Below are positions 19,832 to 30,636 of a stretch of 64,000 nucleotides of DNA, in pieces; positions within the stretch are counted from its first letter, which is position 1, and every line of letters begins with the position of its first letter. The notes beneath the pieces were generated by a model. The model was not told the origin of the DNA and ran no database searches. It saw only the letters and a program-made list of their open reading frames with translations. Origin of the DNA: Lysobacter panacisoli (GTDB taxonomy: Bacteria; Pseudomonadota; Gammaproteobacteria; Xanthomonadales; Xanthomonadaceae). The position numbers and the translations under genes were made by a program. The stretch covers positions 372,001-436,000 of the forward strand of contig NZ_VLNU01000001.1 of assembly GCF_009765165.1 (NCBI RefSeq), read 5' to 3'.

Positions 19832-19859
19832 AGCAAAACCCCGGCCGGAGCCGGGGTTT
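19832..19859 (-). terminator. Terminator at the end of the ribosomal protein supercluster (after rplQ)
   Basis: A perfect 10-bp stem AAACCCCGGC / GCCGGGGTTT with a 4-nt loop, followed on the minus strand by TGCTTT. It lies 43 bp past the rplQ stop. Confidence 0.88.
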
Positions 19860-19902
19860 GACGTGTCGTTCGTCGACGCTGAAACGTCGTCGCGCGAGCG
19901 GA

Positions 19903-20277
19903 TTACTCCGCAGCGGCTTCCGGACGGTCGACCAGTTCGACGTAGGCCATCGGCGCATTGTCGCCAGCGCGGAAACCGCACTTGAGGATGCGCACGTAGC
20001 CGCCCGGACGGGCCTGGTAACGCGGGCCGAGGGTGGTGAACAGCGTGCCCACGGCTTCCTTGTCGCGCAGACGCGAGAAGGCAAGGCGGCGGTTGGCAAC
20101 GCCATCGACCTTGGCGAGGGTGATGAGCGGCTCGGCGACGCGACGCAGCTCCTTGGCCTTCGGCAGGGTGGTACGGATGAGACCGTGCTTGATCAGCGAA
20201 GCGGCCATGTTGGTGAACATGGCATCGCGATGGGCACTGGTACGGCTGAACTTGCGGCCGGCTTTCTGGTGGCGCAT
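19903..20277 (-). CDS. rplQ: 50S ribosomal protein L17
   Basis: 124 residues from ATG 20277 ([20 protein letters not shown]), which is the invariant L17 start; upstream open frame is spurious. Large-subunit protein near the tunnel exit. E. coli L17 is 127 residues. Last gene of the alpha operon, 279 bp beyond rpoA; that gap is much longer than usual in this operon and contains a hairpin around a GCGGCGCTCC/GGGCGCCGC pair. Confidence 0.97.
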   Translation of the reverse strand: MRHQKAGRKFSRTSAHRDAMFTNMAASLIKHGLIRTTLPKAKELRRVAEPLITLAKVDGVANRRLAFSRLRDKEAVGTLFTTLGPRYQARPGGYVRILKCGFRAGDNAPMAYVELVDRPEAAAE

Positions 20278-20556
20278 GGCGGTGATTCCTGTTGAATGTT
20301 GGGACGTTGGATTTCGCTGTCGCCATCCAGGCGCTGCAACTTGGACTGCGGATGGTCCGAACCGACCGCTCCCTGGCCGGATAACCGCGGGACTCGGGCC
20401 CCGTCGGCAGATGCGGCGCCCGTATGAGGAGCGCCGCATTTGAAACACTGCTGCTGCCATCCCTGGCGGTGTGTGGTGGGCTCCGGAGAGCCCGGCCCGA
20501 TCATCCTGACCGGTCGTTCGCATCGGCGCGCGGCAGTGCCGCGCAATCTCCGATGC

Positions 20557-21555
20557 TTACCCCATCATGCCGTGGGAAGCGATTCCCGCCGGCGGCCAGT
20601 TCTCGAGCTTCATGCCAAGGGAAAGACCGCGCTGGGCGAGGACTTCCTTGATCTCGGTGAGCGACTTCTTGCCGAGGTTCGGGGTCTTGAGCAGCTCGAC
20701 TTCGGTCTTCTGGATCAGATCGCCGACGTAGTAGATGCTCTCGGCCTTGAGGCAGTTGGCCGAACGAACGGTCAGTTCGAGGTCGTCGATCGGACGCAGC
20801 AGGATCGGATCGATGCCGCTGGTGGCCGGCTTCGACGCACCGCGGTCGCGGTGGGTGAAGTCGCCGAACACCGACAGCTGGTCGGTGAGGATGTCGGCCG
20901 CGGTGCGGACGGCTTCCTCGGCGTCGATCGTGCCGTTGGTCTCGATGTCGAGGACCAGCTTGTCGAGGTCGGTACGCTGCTCGACGCGGGCGGCTTCCAC
21001 CGCATACGCGACGCGGCGGACCGGCGAGAAGCTGGCATCCAGCATCAGGCGACCGATGGCGCGGGTTTCCTCGTCCGGACGACGACGCGCGGCGGCCGGC
21101 TGGTAGCCGAAGCCACGCTCGATCTTCAGACGCATGTTGAGCGCGGTGTCCTTGGTCAGGTGCGCGATCACATGCTCGGTGTTGAGGATCTCGACGTTGT
21201 GGTCGGTCTTGATGTCGCCGGCGGTGACGATGCCGGGACCCTGCTTGGCCAGCGACAGCGTCGCCGACTCGCCGGTGTGCATGCGGATCGCGACGTCCTT
21301 GAGGTTCAGCAGAACCTCAAGCACGTCTTCCTGCAGGCCTTCGACCGTGGTGTACTCGTGCAGCACGCCATCGATCTCGACTTCCGTGATTGCGAAGCCC
21401 GGGATCGACGACAGCAGCACGCGGCGCAGCGCATTGCCGAGCGTATGGCCGTAGCCACGCTCCAGCGGCTCGATGACGACCTTGGCACGGTTGCCCGTAA
21501 GGCGCTCGATCTGGGGGCCGCGCGGGCGCAGCACCTGGTTTGCGGTAACCGTCAT
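20557..21555 (-). CDS. rpoA: RNA polymerase alpha subunit
   Basis: 332 residues (E. coli 329). The N-terminal domain (1-235) dimerises and nucleates beta and beta' assembly: [20 protein letters not shown] near 30-50 is the conserved core. The C-terminal domain (about 250-320) binds UP elements and activators, with [18 protein letters not shown] and [19 protein letters not shown] precedes the ATG. It lies between rpsD and rplQ, the usual alpha-operon order. Confidence 0.98.
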   Translation of the reverse strand: MTVTANQVLRPRGPQIERLTGNRAKVVIEPLERGYGHTLGNALRRVLLSSIPGFAITEVEIDGVLHEYTTVEGLQEDVLEVLLNLKDVAIRMHTGESATLSLAKQGPGIVTAGDIKTDHNVEILNTEHVIAHLTKDTALNMRLKIERGFGYQPAAARRRPDEETRAIGRLMLDASFSPVRRVAYAVEAARVEQRTDLDKLVLDIETNGTIDAEEAVRTAADILTDQLSVFGDFTHRDRGASKPATSGIDPILLRPIDDLELTVRSANCLKAESIYYVGDLIQKTEVELLKTPNLGKKSLTEIKEVLAQRGLSLGMKLENWPPAGIASHGMMG

Positions 21556-21573
21556 GTGTTGGCGTCTCCTGGA

Positions 21574-22203
21574 TTACTTCGAGTACAGCTCGACGATCAG
21601 CGCTTCGTTGATGTCTGCCGGCAAGTCGGCACGATCCGGAACAGCCTTGAACACGCCAGCGAACTTCTTGCTGTCGACTTCAACCCACGACGGCGAGAGG
21701 TCCATCTGCTGCGCCACGGTCAGGGATTCCTGCACGCGGAGCTGCTTCTGGGCACGCTCGGCCAGCGCGATCGCGTCGCCAGCCTTGACCTGGTACGACG
21801 GCAGGTTCACGGACTTGCCGTTGACCGTGACGCCACGGTGCGACACCAGCTGGCGCGCGGCCGGACGGGTCACCGCAAAGCCCATGCGGTAGACGACGTT
21901 GTCCAGACGGGTCTCGAGGAGCTGCAGCAGGTTTTCACCCGTGTTGCCCTTCTTGTTCGAGGCCTTCTTGTAGTAGTTGCGGAACTGACGCTCCAGCAGA
22001 CCGTAGATACGCTTGACCTTCTGCTTCTCGCGCAGCTGGGTGGCGTAGTCGGACAGCTTGCCCTTGCGGGCGGTCGGGCCGTGCTGGCCGGGCTTCTGCT
22101 CCAGCTTGCACTTGGAGTCGAGAGCACGGGCCGACGACTTCAGGCCGAGGTCGGCGCCTTCGCGACGGGCGAGCTTACAGGTGGGACCAATATAACGAGC
22201 CAT
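21574..22203 (-). CDS. rpsD: 30S ribosomal protein S4
   Basis: 209 residues (E. coli 206). Primary 16S rRNA binding protein; in enteric bacteria it also represses the alpha operon. [16 protein letters not shown] start, the S4 RNA-binding domain around [20 protein letters not shown] and the closing [11 protein letters not shown] are all canonical. A GGAG site precedes the ATG. Confidence 0.98.
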   Translation of the reverse strand: MARYIGPTCKLARREGADLGLKSSARALDSKCKLEQKPGQHGPTARKGKLSDYATQLREKQKVKRIYGLLERQFRNYYKKASNKKGNTGENLLQLLETRLDNVVYRMGFAVTRPAARQLVSHRGVTVNGKSVNLPSYQVKAGDAIALAERAQKQLRVQESLTVAQQMDLSPSWVEVDSKKFAGVFKAVPDRADLPADINEALIVELYSK

Positions 22204-22217
22204 GTTCTTTCAGCTCC

Positions 22218-22610
22218 TCAGACGCGACGCTTTTTCGGCGGACGGCACCCGTTGTGCGGGATCGGCGTCACGTCGATGATGTTGATGATCTTGTAGCCGA
22301 CGTTGTTGAGCGAACGAACGGCAGACTCACGACCCGGACCCGGGCCCTTGATGCGGACTTCCAGCGACTTCACGCCGTAGTCCAGCGCAGCGCGGCCGGC
22401 CTTTTCGGCGGCGACCTGTGCGGCGAACGGGGTCGACTTGCGGGAACCGCGGAAACCCGCGCCGCCCGAGGTCGCCCACGACAGCGCATTGCCCTGGCGG
22501 TCGGTGATCGTGACGATGGTGTTGTTGAAAGAAGCGTGGACGTGGGCGATGCCGTCGGTGACGACACGCTTGATCTTCTTCTTGGTCTTGGCAGCAGCCG
22601 GCTTAGCCAT
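22218..22610 (-). CDS. rpsK: 30S ribosomal protein S11
   Basis: 130 residues (E. coli 129). Platform protein close to the mRNA exit. Conserved features: [20 protein letters not shown], then [18 protein letters not shown], and the basic end [11 protein letters not shown]. The gap to rpsM is 11 bp. Confidence 0.98.
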   Translation of the reverse strand: MAKPAAAKTKKKIKRVVTDGIAHVHASFNNTIVTITDRQGNALSWATSGGAGFRGSRKSTPFAAQVAAEKAGRAALDYGVKSLEVRIKGPGPGRESAVRSLNNVGYKIINIIDVTPIPHNGCRPPKKRRV

Positions 22611-22621
22611 GGTCTAAGTCC

Positions 22622-22978
22622 TTACTTCTTGATGGCCTTGCGCGGACCCTTCCGGGTACGTGCATTGGTACGGGTGCGCTGGCCACGCAGCGGCAGGCCG
22701 CGACGGTGACGCAGGCCACGATAGGAGCCCAGGTCCATCAGGCGCTTGATGGCGATGCCGACCTCACGACGCAGGTCGCCCTCGACCACGTACTTGCCGA
22801 CTTCGGCGCGCAGGCGCTCGACTTCGGGCTCGGACAGGTCGCGGATCTTGGTGGTCGAGGTGACGCCAGCGGCATCACAGACCTTTTTCGAACGAGTACG
22901 GCCGATGCCGTAGATGCTTTGCAGCCCGACCCAGACATGCTTCTGGGCAGGCAGATTGACGCCCGCAATACGCGCCAT
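22622..22978 (-). CDS. rpsM: 30S ribosomal protein S13
   Basis: 118 residues, same as E. coli. Head protein contacting P-site tRNA and L5. [10 protein letters not shown] start, [18 protein letters not shown]2TH region and the [18 protein letters not shown] tail are standard. It is first after secY; rpmJ, which usually sits between them, is not there. Confidence 0.98.
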   Translation of the reverse strand: MARIAGVNLPAQKHVWVGLQSIYGIGRTRSKKVCDAAGVTSTTKIRDLSEPEVERLRAEVGKYVVEGDLRREVGIAIKRLMDLGSYRGLRHRRGLPLRGQRTRTNARTRKGPRKAIKK

Positions 22979-23071
22979 AACGCGATCTCCAACTGGTTTG
23001 GCGGCCGGGACGGATTAATCCCGGCGGAGTGAACTGGAAATTGTAACTCGGTCTCGGGTTAATAGGAAGCC

Positions 23072-23097
23072 CTGCCGCATCCCGGGGGACGCGGCAG
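23072..23097 (-). other. GC-rich hairpin in the secY-rpsM gap
   Basis: Arms CTGCCGC and GCGGCAG enclose a 12-nt loop. The 235-bp gap between secY and rpsM holds no rpmJ: I read all frames there and found no L36-like sequence. The hairpin lacks a clear T-run, so an attenuator or mRNA processing site is more likely than a full terminator. Confidence 0.45.
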
Positions 23098-23213
23098 TGC
23101 CCGGCATGGGGAGTGTGCCCATGCTCCGGCGACGAAACCGGACTGGCCGAACAACGCGGAAACCCGCCCTGCCCGGCCCCGCGCGCTACTCTGGCGCGCG
23201 GAACGGTCCGGAA

Positions 23214-24578
23214 TCACCCGCGCGCGAGACCGCCGCGCGAGCCGCCCTTCAAGTTCGCCTTCTTCAGCAGGCTCTCGTACTGATGCGACATCAGATGAGC
23301 CTGGATCTGGGCGATGAAATCCATGACAACCACGACCACGATCAGCAGCGAGGTGCCGCCGAAGTAGAACGAGGTGCCCATTTTAGTGCGCATGACCTCC
23401 GGAAGGAGGCACACCACCACCAGATAGACCGCGCCGGCCGCCGTCAGGCGGGTCAGCACGCCGTCGATATAGTCGGCCGTCGCCTTGCCCGGACGGATGC
23501 CCGGAATCAGCGCGCCCGACTTCTTGAGATTATCGGCGGTTTCCTGCGAGTTGAACACCAGCGCGGTGTAGAAGAACGCAAAACCGACGATCAATCCCGC
23601 GTACAGGATCATGTGGAGCGGCTCGCCCGGATTCAGCCACTGGCTGGCCCGATGCAGGAACGACCCGGTGTTGCCCTGGCTGAACCAGTTGGCCGCCGTC
23701 GCCGGGAACATCACGATGCTCGAGGCGAAGATGGCCGGGATCACACCCGCCATGTTGAGCTTGAGCGGCAGGAACGACGACTGGTTCATGTAGGCGCTAC
23801 GACCACCCTGACGGCGGGCGTAGTTGACCGTAATTCGCCGTTGTCCGCGCTCGACGAACACCACCAGGTACGTGAAGATCAGGACGATCGCCACCACGCC
23901 GATGGCCGTCAGGGCGCCCATGTCGCCGTTGCGGATCTGCTCGAACATGCCGATGACGGCCGCCGGCAGACCGGCCACGATGCCGGCGAAGATGATCAGC
24001 GACACACCGTTGCCGATGCCGCGCTCGGTCACCTGCTCACCGAGCCACATCAGGAACATGGTGCCCGCCGTCAGGGCGATCACCGCGGTCAGGATGAAGC
24101 CCGGACCCGGGTTGTAGACCACCTGGATGCCCTGGCTCGCGCCACCGGCCTGCAGCGCCGTGGCGATGCCCCAAGCCTGGAACACGGCCAAGGGAATCGC
24201 ACCCATGCGCGACCACTGGTTGATCTTGCGACGGCCCGACTCGCCTTCCTTCTGGATGGCCTTCAGGCTCGGCACGATCTGCACCAGCAACTGCACGATG
24301 ATCGACGCCGAGATGTACGGCATCACGTTCAGCGCGAACAGACTGAAGCGATGGAGGGCGCCACCGGAGAACATGTTGAACATGTCCACGATGGTGCCCT
24401 TCTGGGTCTCCATCAGCTGGAGCATCGCCTGCGGATTGACGCCCGGCACCGGGATATAGCAACCGATGCGGTAGACGATCAGGGCACCGACGACGAACAG
24501 CAGGCGCTGGCGGAGCTCGGTGAACTTACCGAGTCCGCCGCCGATACCGGCAACCGCGTTGCTACCGCTGCGCGCCAT
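23214..24578 (-). CDS. secY: Protein translocase subunit SecY
   Basis: 454 residues from ATG 24578 ([26 protein letters not shown]); E. coli SecY has 443. Channel-forming inner-membrane protein of the Sec translocon with ten membrane helices. Signatures: FMLNMFSGG-type [20 protein letters not shown] for helix 2, SASIIVQLL, the [12 protein letters not shown] segment of helix 7 and [18 protein letters not shown]. Gap to rplO is 7 bp, as expected in the spc operon. Confidence 0.97.
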   Translation of the reverse strand: MARSGSNAVAGIGGGLGKFTELRQRLLFVVGALIVYRIGCYIPVPGVNPQAMLQLMETQKGTIVDMFNMFSGGALHRFSLFALNVMPYISASIIVQLLVQIVPSLKAIQKEGESGRRKINQWSRMGAIPLAVFQAWGIATALQAGGASQGIQVVYNPGPGFILTAVIALTAGTMFLMWLGEQVTERGIGNGVSLIIFAGIVAGLPAAVIGMFEQIRNGDMGALTAIGVVAIVLIFTYLVVFVERGQRRITVNYARRQGGRSAYMNQSSFLPLKLNMAGVIPAIFASSIVMFPATAANWFSQGNTGSFLHRASQWLNPGEPLHMILYAGLIVGFAFFYTALVFNSQETADNLKKSGALIPGIRPGKATADYIDGVLTRLTAAGAVYLVVVCLLPEVMRTKMGTSFYFGGTSLLIVVVVVMDFIAQIQAHLMSHQYESLLKKANLKGGSRGGLARG

Positions 24579-24585
24579 TCGCCGA

Positions 24586-25023
24586 TTACTCCTCGACCTT
24601 GCCGCCGGCCGCCTCAATGGCGGCCTTGGCACCGGCCGTAGCGGCCACGCCCTTCAGCACGAACTTCTTGGTCAGCTCGCCCTTCTTCACGATCTTGGCC
24701 TGCTTGGCGGTGCTCGGCACCAGCTTGGCGGCCTTCAGCGCTGCGAAGTCGACGTCGCCAGCTTCCAGCTTGTCCAGCTGGTACAGCAGCACTTCGGCGG
24801 TGTCCTTCGACAGCTTCGAACGGAAGCCGATCTTCGGCAGGCGGCGCTGCATGGGCATCTGGCCGCCTTCGAAGCCAGCCTTGATCTTGCCCTTGCCCGA
24901 GCGCGCGAACGAACCCTTGTGGCCGCGGCCGGCAGTCTTGCCCAGGCCCGAACCGATACCGCGACCGACGCGGGTGCGCTCCTTGCGGGCGCCGTCAGCG
25001 GGTTGCAGAGTGTTGAGACGCAT
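24586..25023 (-). CDS. rplO: 50S ribosomal protein L15
   Basis: 145 residues (E. coli 144). Late-assembly 50S protein. [20 protein letters not shown] start and the glycine-rich [18 protein letters not shown] segment are diagnostic. Confidence 0.98.
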   Translation of the reverse strand: MRLNTLQPADGARKERTRVGRGIGSGLGKTAGRGHKGSFARSGKGKIKAGFEGGQMPMQRRLPKIGFRSKLSKDTAEVLLYQLDKLEAGDVDFAALKAAKLVPSTAKQAKIVKKGELTKKFVLKGVAATAGAKAAIEAAGGKVEE

Positions 25024-25028
25024 CTTGA

Positions 25029-25229
25029 TTACTCCTCGACTCGGACGAGGTAATGGAGCTGATTGATCAGGCCACGCACCTGCGGGCTGTCCTTCAGTTC
25101 ACGCACGTCGTTGAGCTTGTTCAGGCCCAGCGCACGCACCGACAGGCGGTGACGCGACTGGGTGCCACGCAGACCCTTGACCAGGCGCACCTTCACGGTG
25201 CCGCCGTTGTTGGCTTGATTCTTAGCCAT
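25029..25229 (-). CDS. rpmD: 50S ribosomal protein L30
   Basis: 66 residues (E. coli 59); the few extra residues are at the N-terminus ([20 protein letters not shown]). Its start overlaps the rpsE end by 8 nt, so translation is probably coupled. Confidence 0.97.
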   Translation of the reverse strand: MAKNQANNGGTVKVRLVKGLRGTQSRHRLSVRALGLNKLNDVRELKDSPQVRGLINQLHYLVRVEE

Positions 25230-25764
25230 TGACCAGGTCCTCCACCTTCTTGCCGCGCTTGGCCGCGATCTTGGCCGGCGAGTGCATGTCGGACAGGCCC
25301 TTCAGGGTGGCGCGGACCAGGTTGATCGGGTTACGCGAACCGACGGCCTTGGCCAGCACGTTCTTCACGCCGACGGCTTCGAGGACAGCGCGCATCGCGC
25401 CACCGGCGATCACGCCGGTACCTTCGGAAGCGGGCTGCATGAACACGCGGGCGGCGCCGTGGCCGGCCTTGACCGAGTGCCACAGGGTGCCGTTGTTCAG
25501 GTCGACGTTGGCCATCGACTTGCGGGCGTACTCCATCGACTTCTGGATGGCGACCGGCACTTCGCGCGCCTTGCCGTAGCCGAAGCCGACCTTGCCGTTG
25601 CCGTCGCCCACCACCGTCAGCGCGGTGAAGGTGAACTGGCGACCGCCCTTGACGGTCTTGCTGACGCGGTTGACCGCGATCAGCTTCTCGATCATGCCGT
25701 CGTCGATCTCTTCGCGGTTACGGTCGCGATCACGACCCCGCGGTGCACGTTGTTCTTCTGCCAT
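25222..25764 (-). CDS. rpsE: 30S ribosomal protein S5
   Basis: 180 residues against 167 in E. coli. The extra part is an N-terminal Arg/Asp-rich stretch ([14 protein letters not shown]) ahead of the normal core. The core has [18 protein letters not shown] and [19 protein letters not shown], the region where accuracy and spectinomycin-resistance changes map. A 161-bp gap separates it from rplR. Confidence 0.97.
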   Translation of the reverse strand: MAEEQRAPRGRDRDRNREEIDDGMIEKLIAVNRVSKTVKGGRQFTFTALTVVGDGNGKVGFGYGKAREVPVAIQKSMEYARKSMANVDLNNGTLWHSVKAGHGAARVFMQPASEGTGVIAGGAMRAVLEAVGVKNVLAKAVGSRNPINLVRATLKGLSDMHSPAKIAAKRGKKVEDLVNG

Positions 25765-25925
25765 TTCGATTGCTCTGTAGTTGAGGGATTTGCGGCTTGG
25801 CCGCTTATCGTTGTGATGTGCAGCGGATGCATCGCGTTCACGGGAATCCGTGGACGCGCCCGGCGCACCCCGCGCCGGCAGGACGAAATCAAGGCGTGGG
25901 GCCGCAGCCCCACACCTTCAAGGCA

Positions 25926-26279
25926 TCAGAACTGCAGACCACCCTCACGGGCAGCATCGGCGAGTGCCTTGATGCGGCCGTGGTAACGGTAGCCCGAGCG
26001 GTCGAACGCGACCTTCTCGACGCCGGCAGCCTTGGCCTTCTCGGCGATGATGCGACCGACCTTGGCGGCGGCTTCGGCGTTCTTGCCGCTCTTCAGGCCG
26101 TCCTTGACGTCGGACTGCACGGTCGAGGCGGCAGCCAGGACCTTGGAGCCGTCGGCAGTGAAGACCTGGGCGTACAGGTGCTGGCCGGTGCGCAGCACCG
26201 ACAGGCGCGGCACGCCGAGTTCGCGGATGTGTGCACGGGTCGACTTGGCGCGACGCAGGCGAGCGATGTTCTTGTTCAT
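25926..26279 (-). CDS. rplR: 50S ribosomal protein L18
   Basis: 117 residues, equal to E. coli. Binds 5S rRNA with L5 and L25. [20 protein letters not shown] near the N-terminus and [20 protein letters not shown] at the end are standard. Confidence 0.97.
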   Translation of the reverse strand: MNKNIARLRRAKSTRAHIRELGVPRLSVLRTGQHLYAQVFTADGSKVLAAASTVQSDVKDGLKSGKNAEAAAKVGRIIAEKAKAAGVEKVAFDRSGYRYHGRIKALADAAREGGLQF

Positions 26280-26308
26280 GTTCTTGTCTCCGAAAGCTGA
26301 AAGCCCGG

Positions 26309-26836
26309 TTAGGCCTTCTTGGCTTCCTTGCGGATGATGACTTCGCCGGCGTACTTCACACCCTTGCCCTTGTAGGGCTCCGGCGGACGGACACCGCGGA
26401 TCTTGGCGGCGAACTCACCGACCTGCTGCTTGTCGGCGCCGCTGACCACGATTTCGGTCTGCGTCGGCGTGGCGATGGTGATGCCAGCCGGGGCCTGCAG
26501 CAGCACGGGGTGCGAGAAACCCAGGGCCAGGTTCAGGTCCTTGCCGGCCATCGAGGCGCGGTAGCCGACGCCGACCAGCTCGAGCTTGCGCTCGAAGCCT
26601 TCGGAGACGCCCTTGACCATGTTGGCCAGGATCGCGCGCAGCGTGCCCGCCAGCGGGATCAGCTCGGGGTTGTCGGTCGAGAACGTGGCCTGGCCGTTAT
26701 CGACGGCGACGTTGACGCCCGCCGGCTTGGCGATCGACAGCGTGCCCTTCGGGCCCTTGGCGCTGATCGACTCGGCCTGGATGTTGAGTTCGATGCCCTT
26801 CGGGAGGGCGATCGGCTTCTTGGCAACTCGGGACAT
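26309..26836 (-). CDS. rplF: 50S ribosomal protein L6
   Basis: 175 residues (E. coli 177). Located near the factor-binding site. [16 protein letters not shown] start and the [16 protein letters not shown] signature near the C-terminus identify it. Confidence 0.97.
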   Translation of the reverse strand: MSRVAKKPIALPKGIELNIQAESISAKGPKGTLSIAKPAGVNVAVDNGQATFSTDNPELIPLAGTLRAILANMVKGVSEGFERKLELVGVGYRASMAGKDLNLALGFSHPVLLQAPAGITIATPTQTEIVVSGADKQQVGEFAAKIRGVRPPEPYKGKGVKYAGEVIIRKEAKKA

Positions 26837-26850
26837 GGTCTATTCCTCCC

Positions 26851-27249
26851 TTAGGCCACGAAGCACAGAACCTCACCGCCGACGCCCTGCTGGCGCGCCT
26901 GCGCATCGGTCATGATGCCCTTCGAGGTGGAGATGATGGCGATGCCCAGGCCGTTGAGGACCTTCGGCAGTGCGGCCTTGCCGCGGTACTGGCGCAGGCC
27001 CGAACGGGAATAGCGCTCGAGGCGCTCGATCACCGGCTTGCCTTCGTAGTACTTCAGCGAGATTTCGAGTTCGGACTTGCCCGCACCGACGTCGGTCACG
27101 CGGGAATCCAGGATGTAGCCCTCGTCCTTAAGGACCTTGGCGATGGCCACCTTGATCTTCGAAGACGGCATCTTCACCGTCTGCTTCCGGACAGCCGCCG
27201 CATTCTTGATGCGGACCAGCATGTCGGCAATGGGATCAGTCATGCTCAT
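26851..27249 (-). CDS. rpsH: 30S ribosomal protein S8
   Basis: 132 residues (E. coli 130). Central-domain 16S binder and, in enterics, the translational repressor of the spc operon. [15 protein letters not shown] start (an in-frame ATG six bases upstream, at 27249, has AGGTG at better distance and is used here) and [20 protein letters not shown] near the end. Confidence 0.97.
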   Translation of the reverse strand: MSMTDPIADMLVRIKNAAAVRKQTVKMPSSKIKVAIAKVLKDEGYILDSRVTDVGAGKSELEISLKYYEGKPVIERLERYSRSGLRQYRGKAALPKVLNGLGIAIISTSKGIMTDAQARQQGVGGEVLCFVA

Positions 27250-27372
27250 GTATATGCACCTATGAGTAGCACCGATATCCGCGGGATTGCGAATTCAGTT
27301 GTAGTGCCTGCCAGGAGGAAGAAAGTTCCTGGAGGCGGCCCCGCCCTGCCGGCCGGGGCCTGACGCGAGCGA

Positions 27373-27399
27373 GCCGGCAAGTCTAGCAGACTTGCCGGC
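27373..27399 (-). other. Perfect hairpin in the rpsN-rpsH gap
   Basis: A 12-bp perfect stem GCCGGCAAGTCT / AGACTTGCCGGC with a 3-nt loop, only 6 bp beyond the rpsN stop. A second GC-rich hairpin follows near 27335-27360. No T-run, inside the spc operon, so an mRNA processing or stability element is more likely than termination. Confidence 0.55.
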
Positions 27400-27405
27400 G
27401 CACTG

Positions 27406-27711
27406 TTACCAGCTGGCCTTGCGCAGACCCGGGACGTCGCCGTTCATGGTCGCCTTGCGCAGCATGTTGCGGCCGAGGCCGAACTTGCGGTAGACGCCAC
27501 GCGGACGGCCCGACAGCTCGCAGCGGTTGCGCTGGCGGCTCGGCGAGGAGTCGCGCGGCAGCTTCTGCAGCTTGGTCGCGGCCTCCAGCTTCTCCTCATA
27601 CGAGGCGGTCACGCTGGAGATGATCTTCTTCAGCGCTTCGCGCTTGGCGCCGTGCTGCTTGGCCAGCTTCGCCCGCTTGATCTCGCGGTTGACCATGGAG
27701 GTCTTAGCCAT
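27406..27711 (-). CDS. rpsN: 30S ribosomal protein S14, zinc-independent form
   Basis: 101 residues, the long form without the CxxC pairs of zinc-binding S14. [20 protein letters not shown] is the diagnostic segment and the protein ends in PGLRKASW. Same length as E. coli S14. Confidence 0.97.
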   Translation of the reverse strand: MAKTSMVNREIKRAKLAKQHGAKREALKKIISSVTASYEEKLEAATKLQKLPRDSSPSRQRNRCELSGRPRGVYRKFGLGRNMLRKATMNGDVPGLRKASW

Positions 27712-27726
27712 TGTTCAATCCTCGAG

Positions 27727-28269
27727 TTAGTTGCGGAACGGGAAGCGGAAGGCTTCCAGCAGGGCCTTGGCTTCGGCGTCGGTCTTCGCGGTCGTGGTGA
27801 TCGCGATGTCCATGCCGCGCAGGGCGTCGACCTGGTCGAAGTCGATTTCCGGGAAGATGATCTGTTCCTTCACGCCCATGTTGTAGTTGCCACGGCCGTC
27901 GAACGAACGACCCGACACGCCGCGGAAGTCACGCACGCGCGGCAGCGAGATGTTGATCAGGCGGTCCAGGAACTCGAACATGTGCGCGCGGCGCAGCGTG
28001 ACCTTGCAACCGATCGGCCAGCCGTCGCGGATCTTGAACGAAGCCACCGACACGCGGGACTTGGTCACGATCGGCTTCTGGCCGGCGATCTTGGTCAGAT
28101 CGGCAACGGCATTTTCCAGGATCTTCTTGTTCGTCGCGGCTTCACCCACGCCCATGTTGAGCGTGATCTTCACCAGACGCGGCACTTCCATCGGGTTCTT
28201 GTAACCGAACTTCTGGGTCAGGGCCGGGACGACTTCGTCCTTGTAGAACTTTTCAAGACGCGTGGTCAT
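27727..28269 (-). CDS. rplE: 50S ribosomal protein L5
   Basis: 180 residues (E. coli 179). Binds 5S rRNA and contacts S13. [20 protein letters not shown] and [20 protein letters not shown] are the conserved blocks. Confidence 0.98.
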   Translation of the reverse strand: MTTRLEKFYKDEVVPALTQKFGYKNPMEVPRLVKITLNMGVGEAATNKKILENAVADLTKIAGQKPIVTKSRVSVASFKIRDGWPIGCKVTLRRAHMFEFLDRLINISLPRVRDFRGVSGRSFDGRGNYNMGVKEQIIFPEIDFDQVDALRGMDIAITTTAKTDAEAKALLEAFRFPFRN

Positions 28270-28280
28270 TTGAGCATTCC

Positions 28281-28595
28281 TCAGGCGTCAACCGCCTCAC
28301 CGCTGGAGCGGAACACACGCAGTTTGCGTCCATCCTCCAGCACCTTGAAAGCAACGCGCTCACCCTTGCCACTGGCCGGGTTGAACAGCATCACGTTGGA
28401 AATGTGGATCGGCGCTTCGCGCTCGACCACGCCACCAGGCTGTCCAGCCTGCGGGTTCGGCTTGGTATGGCGCTTCACGACGTTGATGTTCGACACGACG
28501 ACTTTCTCGCCGAGCACGCGCACCACTTCGCCCTTCTTGCCCTTGTCCTTGCCGGTGGTGACGATCACCTGATCGCCCTTGCGGATACGGTTCAT
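28281..28595 (-). CDS. rplX: 50S ribosomal protein L24
   Basis: 104 residues, as in E. coli. Assembly-initiator protein with a KOW motif: [20 protein letters not shown] at the N-terminus. Confidence 0.97.
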   Translation of the reverse strand: MNRIRKGDQVIVTTGKDKGKKGEVVRVLGEKVVVSNINVVKRHTKPNPQAGQPGGVVEREAPIHISNVMLFNPASGKGERVAFKVLEDGRKLRVFRSSGEAVDA

Positions 28596-28609
28596 ATCAA
28601 TTCCTCCGC

Positions 28610-28978
28610 TCAGAGCACTTCAGGAGCGAGCGAGACGATCTTCATGAACTTCTCGGTACGCAGCTCGCGGGTCACAGGCCCGAAGATGCGGGTACCGATC
28701 GGTTCCTGCTTGTTGTTCAGGAGCACGGCCGCGTTGCCGTCGAAGCGGATCAGCGAACCGTCCGGACGACGCACGCCCTTGCGGGTACGCACGACGACGG
28801 CGTCGTAGACGTCGCCCTTCTTGACCTTGCCACGCGGGATCGCGTCCTTGACGGTGACCTTGATGATGTCGCCGATGCCGGCGTAACGGCGCTTCGAGCC
28901 GCCCAGCACCTTAATGCACATCACTTCCTTGGCACCGGAGTTGTCGGCCACATCGAGGTAGCTCTGCATCTGGATCAT
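28610..28978 (-). CDS. rplN: 50S ribosomal protein L14
   Basis: 122 residues (E. coli 123). [20 protein letters not shown] start and [20 protein letters not shown] are invariant L14 features. First gene of the spc set. Confidence 0.98.
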   Translation of the reverse strand: MIQMQSYLDVADNSGAKEVMCIKVLGGSKRRYAGIGDIIKVTVKDAIPRGKVKKGDVYDAVVVRTRKGVRRPDGSLIRFDGNAAVLLNNKQEPIGTRIFGPVTRELRTEKFMKIVSLAPEVL

Positions 28979-28992
28979 GACTCAGCCTCCTC

Positions 28993-29262
28993 TTATTCGG
29001 CCGCGCGGCTGACGATCTCAACCACGCTCCAGTTCTTGGTCTTGGACATCGGAGCAATCTCCTTCACACGCACGATGTCGCCTTCCTTGCAGGCGTTCTC
29101 GGCGTCGTGGGCATGGAGCTTGGTCGAGCGACGGATGTACTTGCCGTACAGCGCGTGCTTGACCTGGCGCTCGATGAGCACGGTGACGGTCTTGTCCATC
29201 TTGTTGCTGACGACCCGGCCTTCAACCGTGCGGACAGCCTTCTCTGTATTGTTGTCGGTCAT
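28993..29262 (-). CDS. rpsQ: 30S ribosomal protein S17
   Basis: 89 residues (E. coli 84), last gene of the S10 set. Primary 16S binder with an OB fold: [20 protein letters not shown] and [19 protein letters not shown]. Confidence 0.97.
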   Translation of the reverse strand: MTDNNTEKAVRTVEGRVVSNKMDKTVTVLIERQVKHALYGKYIRRSTKLHAHDAENACKEGDIVRVKEIAPMSKTKNWSVVEIVSRAAE

Positions 29263-29272
29263 GGCTTGGTCC

Positions 29273-29458
29273 TTACTTCTTTTCGCCGAGCAGCATGTTC
29301 ACGCGAGCAATCTCGCGGCGCACGCGGCGGGACTCATGGGTCTTGGCGAGCTGGCCGGTGGCCTTCTGCATGCGGAGAGCGAAGCTCTCCTTGTGCAGCT
29401 CGGCCAGGTGGGCCTGGAGCTCGGCAGCCGACTTCTCGCGCAGTTGCTTGAGTTCCAT
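29273..29458 (-). CDS. rpmC: 50S ribosomal protein L29
   Basis: 61 residues (E. coli 63), a helical hairpin at the tunnel exit where trigger factor and SRP dock. [20 protein letters not shown] start. Its ATG shares one base with the rplP stop (TAATG). Confidence 0.97.
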   Translation of the reverse strand: MELKQLREKSAAELQAHLAELHKESFALRMQKATGQLAKTHESRRVRREIARVNMLLGEKK

Positions 29459-29871
29459 TAGCGCACCGTCCGGGTAACGAAAGTGGTGGTCACCGAGAGC
29501 TTCGCGGCGGCCAGGCGGAACGCTTCACGCGCCACGTCTTCAGCCACGCCTTCGATCTCGTAAATCATGCGACCGGGCTGGATCTGGGCGACCCAGTACT
29601 CAACGTTGCCCTTACCGGAGCCCATTCGGACTTCGATCGGCTTCTTGGTGATCGGCTTGTCGGGGAACACGCGGATCCACATCTTGCCGCCGCGCTTGAC
29701 GTAGCGGCTGATGGAACGACGCGCTGCCTCGATCTGGCGCGCGGTCAGCTGACCGTGCGCCGTCGCCTTCAGGCCGTACTCGCCGAAGCTGACGGCATTG
29801 CCGTTCCAGCTCAGGCCCTCATTGCGGCCCTTGTGTACCTTGCGGTACTTGGTTCGCTTGGGTTGCAACAT
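29458..29871 (-). CDS. rplP: 50S ribosomal protein L16
   Basis: 137 residues (E. coli 136). Sits near the peptidyl-transferase centre. [20 protein letters not shown] start and [20 protein letters not shown] are diagnostic. Overlaps rpmC by one base. Confidence 0.98.
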   Translation of the reverse strand: MLQPKRTKYRKVHKGRNEGLSWNGNAVSFGEYGLKATAHGQLTARQIEAARRSISRYVKRGGKMWIRVFPDKPITKKPIEVRMGSGKGNVEYWVAQIQPGRMIYEIEGVAEDVAREAFRLAAAKLSVTTTFVTRTVR

Positions 29872-29877
29872 GGTCGA

Positions 29878-30621
29878 TTACCTCTGTTCGCGGGCGCCAC
29901 GGCCCGGACGGTCGCTGCGATCACCGCGGTCACCACGGTCACCGCGATCGCTACGCGGCGTGTCGTCCTGCTTTTCCTGGCCGACCTGGGAGAAGTCGAA
30001 GACCTCGCCCTTGTAGACCCACACCTTGATGCCGATGATGCCGTACGTCGTCTTGGCTTCAGCGAAGCCGTAGTCGATGTCGGCACGCAGCGTATGCAGC
30101 GGCACGCGACCTTCGCGGTACCACTCCGAACGTGCGATCTCGGCGCCGTTCAGTCGGCCGGCGACGTTGACCTTGATGCCCAGGGCACCCAGGCGCATCG
30201 CGTTGCCGACCGCACGCTTCATGGCGCGGCGGAACATGATGCGGCGCTCCAGCTGCTGCGCGATCGACTCGGCGACCAGCTGCGCGTCGAGTTCCGGCTT
30301 GCGGACCTCGGTGACGTTGATGTGCGCCGGAACGCCCATCACCGCACTGACTTCCTTGCGCAGCTTCTCGATGTCCTCGCCGCGCTTGCCGATCACCACG
30401 CCCGGACGGGCGGTGTGGATCGTCACGCGGGCGTTGTTCGCCGGACGCTCGATGAAGATCTTGGAGATGCCGGCCTGAGCCAGCTTCTTGCGCAGCAGGT
30501 CACGGACCTTGAGATCCGCCGCCAGGAAATTGGCGTACTGCTTCTTGTTGGCAAACCACTTGGAATTCCAGTCCTTGGCAATGCCCAGGCGGATGCCGGT
30601 GGGATGAACTTTATGACCCAT
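29878..30621 (-). CDS. rpsC: 30S ribosomal protein S3 with an RGD-repeat tail
   Basis: 247 residues against 233 in E. coli. Normal S3 up to about residue 215: [13 protein letters not shown] start, the KH domain around [14 protein letters not shown] and [16 protein letters not shown]. The extra C-terminal tail is low-complexity and repetitive, [17 protein letters not shown], encoded by 9-bp tandem units (GAY CGY GGT) visible at about 29918-29950. The tail is charged and probably disordered. S3 forms part of the mRNA entry helicase. Confidence 0.97.
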   Translation of the reverse strand: MGHKVHPTGIRLGIAKDWNSKWFANKKQYANFLAADLKVRDLLRKKLAQAGISKIFIERPANNARVTIHTARPGVVIGKRGEDIEKLRKEVSAVMGVPAHINVTEVRKPELDAQLVAESIAQQLERRIMFRRAMKRAVGNAMRLGALGIKVNVAGRLNGAEIARSEWYREGRVPLHTLRADIDYGFAEAKTTYGIIGIKVWVYKGEVFDFSQVGQEKQDDTPRSDRGDRGDRGDRSDRPGRGAREQR

Positions 30622-30636
30622 TAGTCTGACTCCGCC

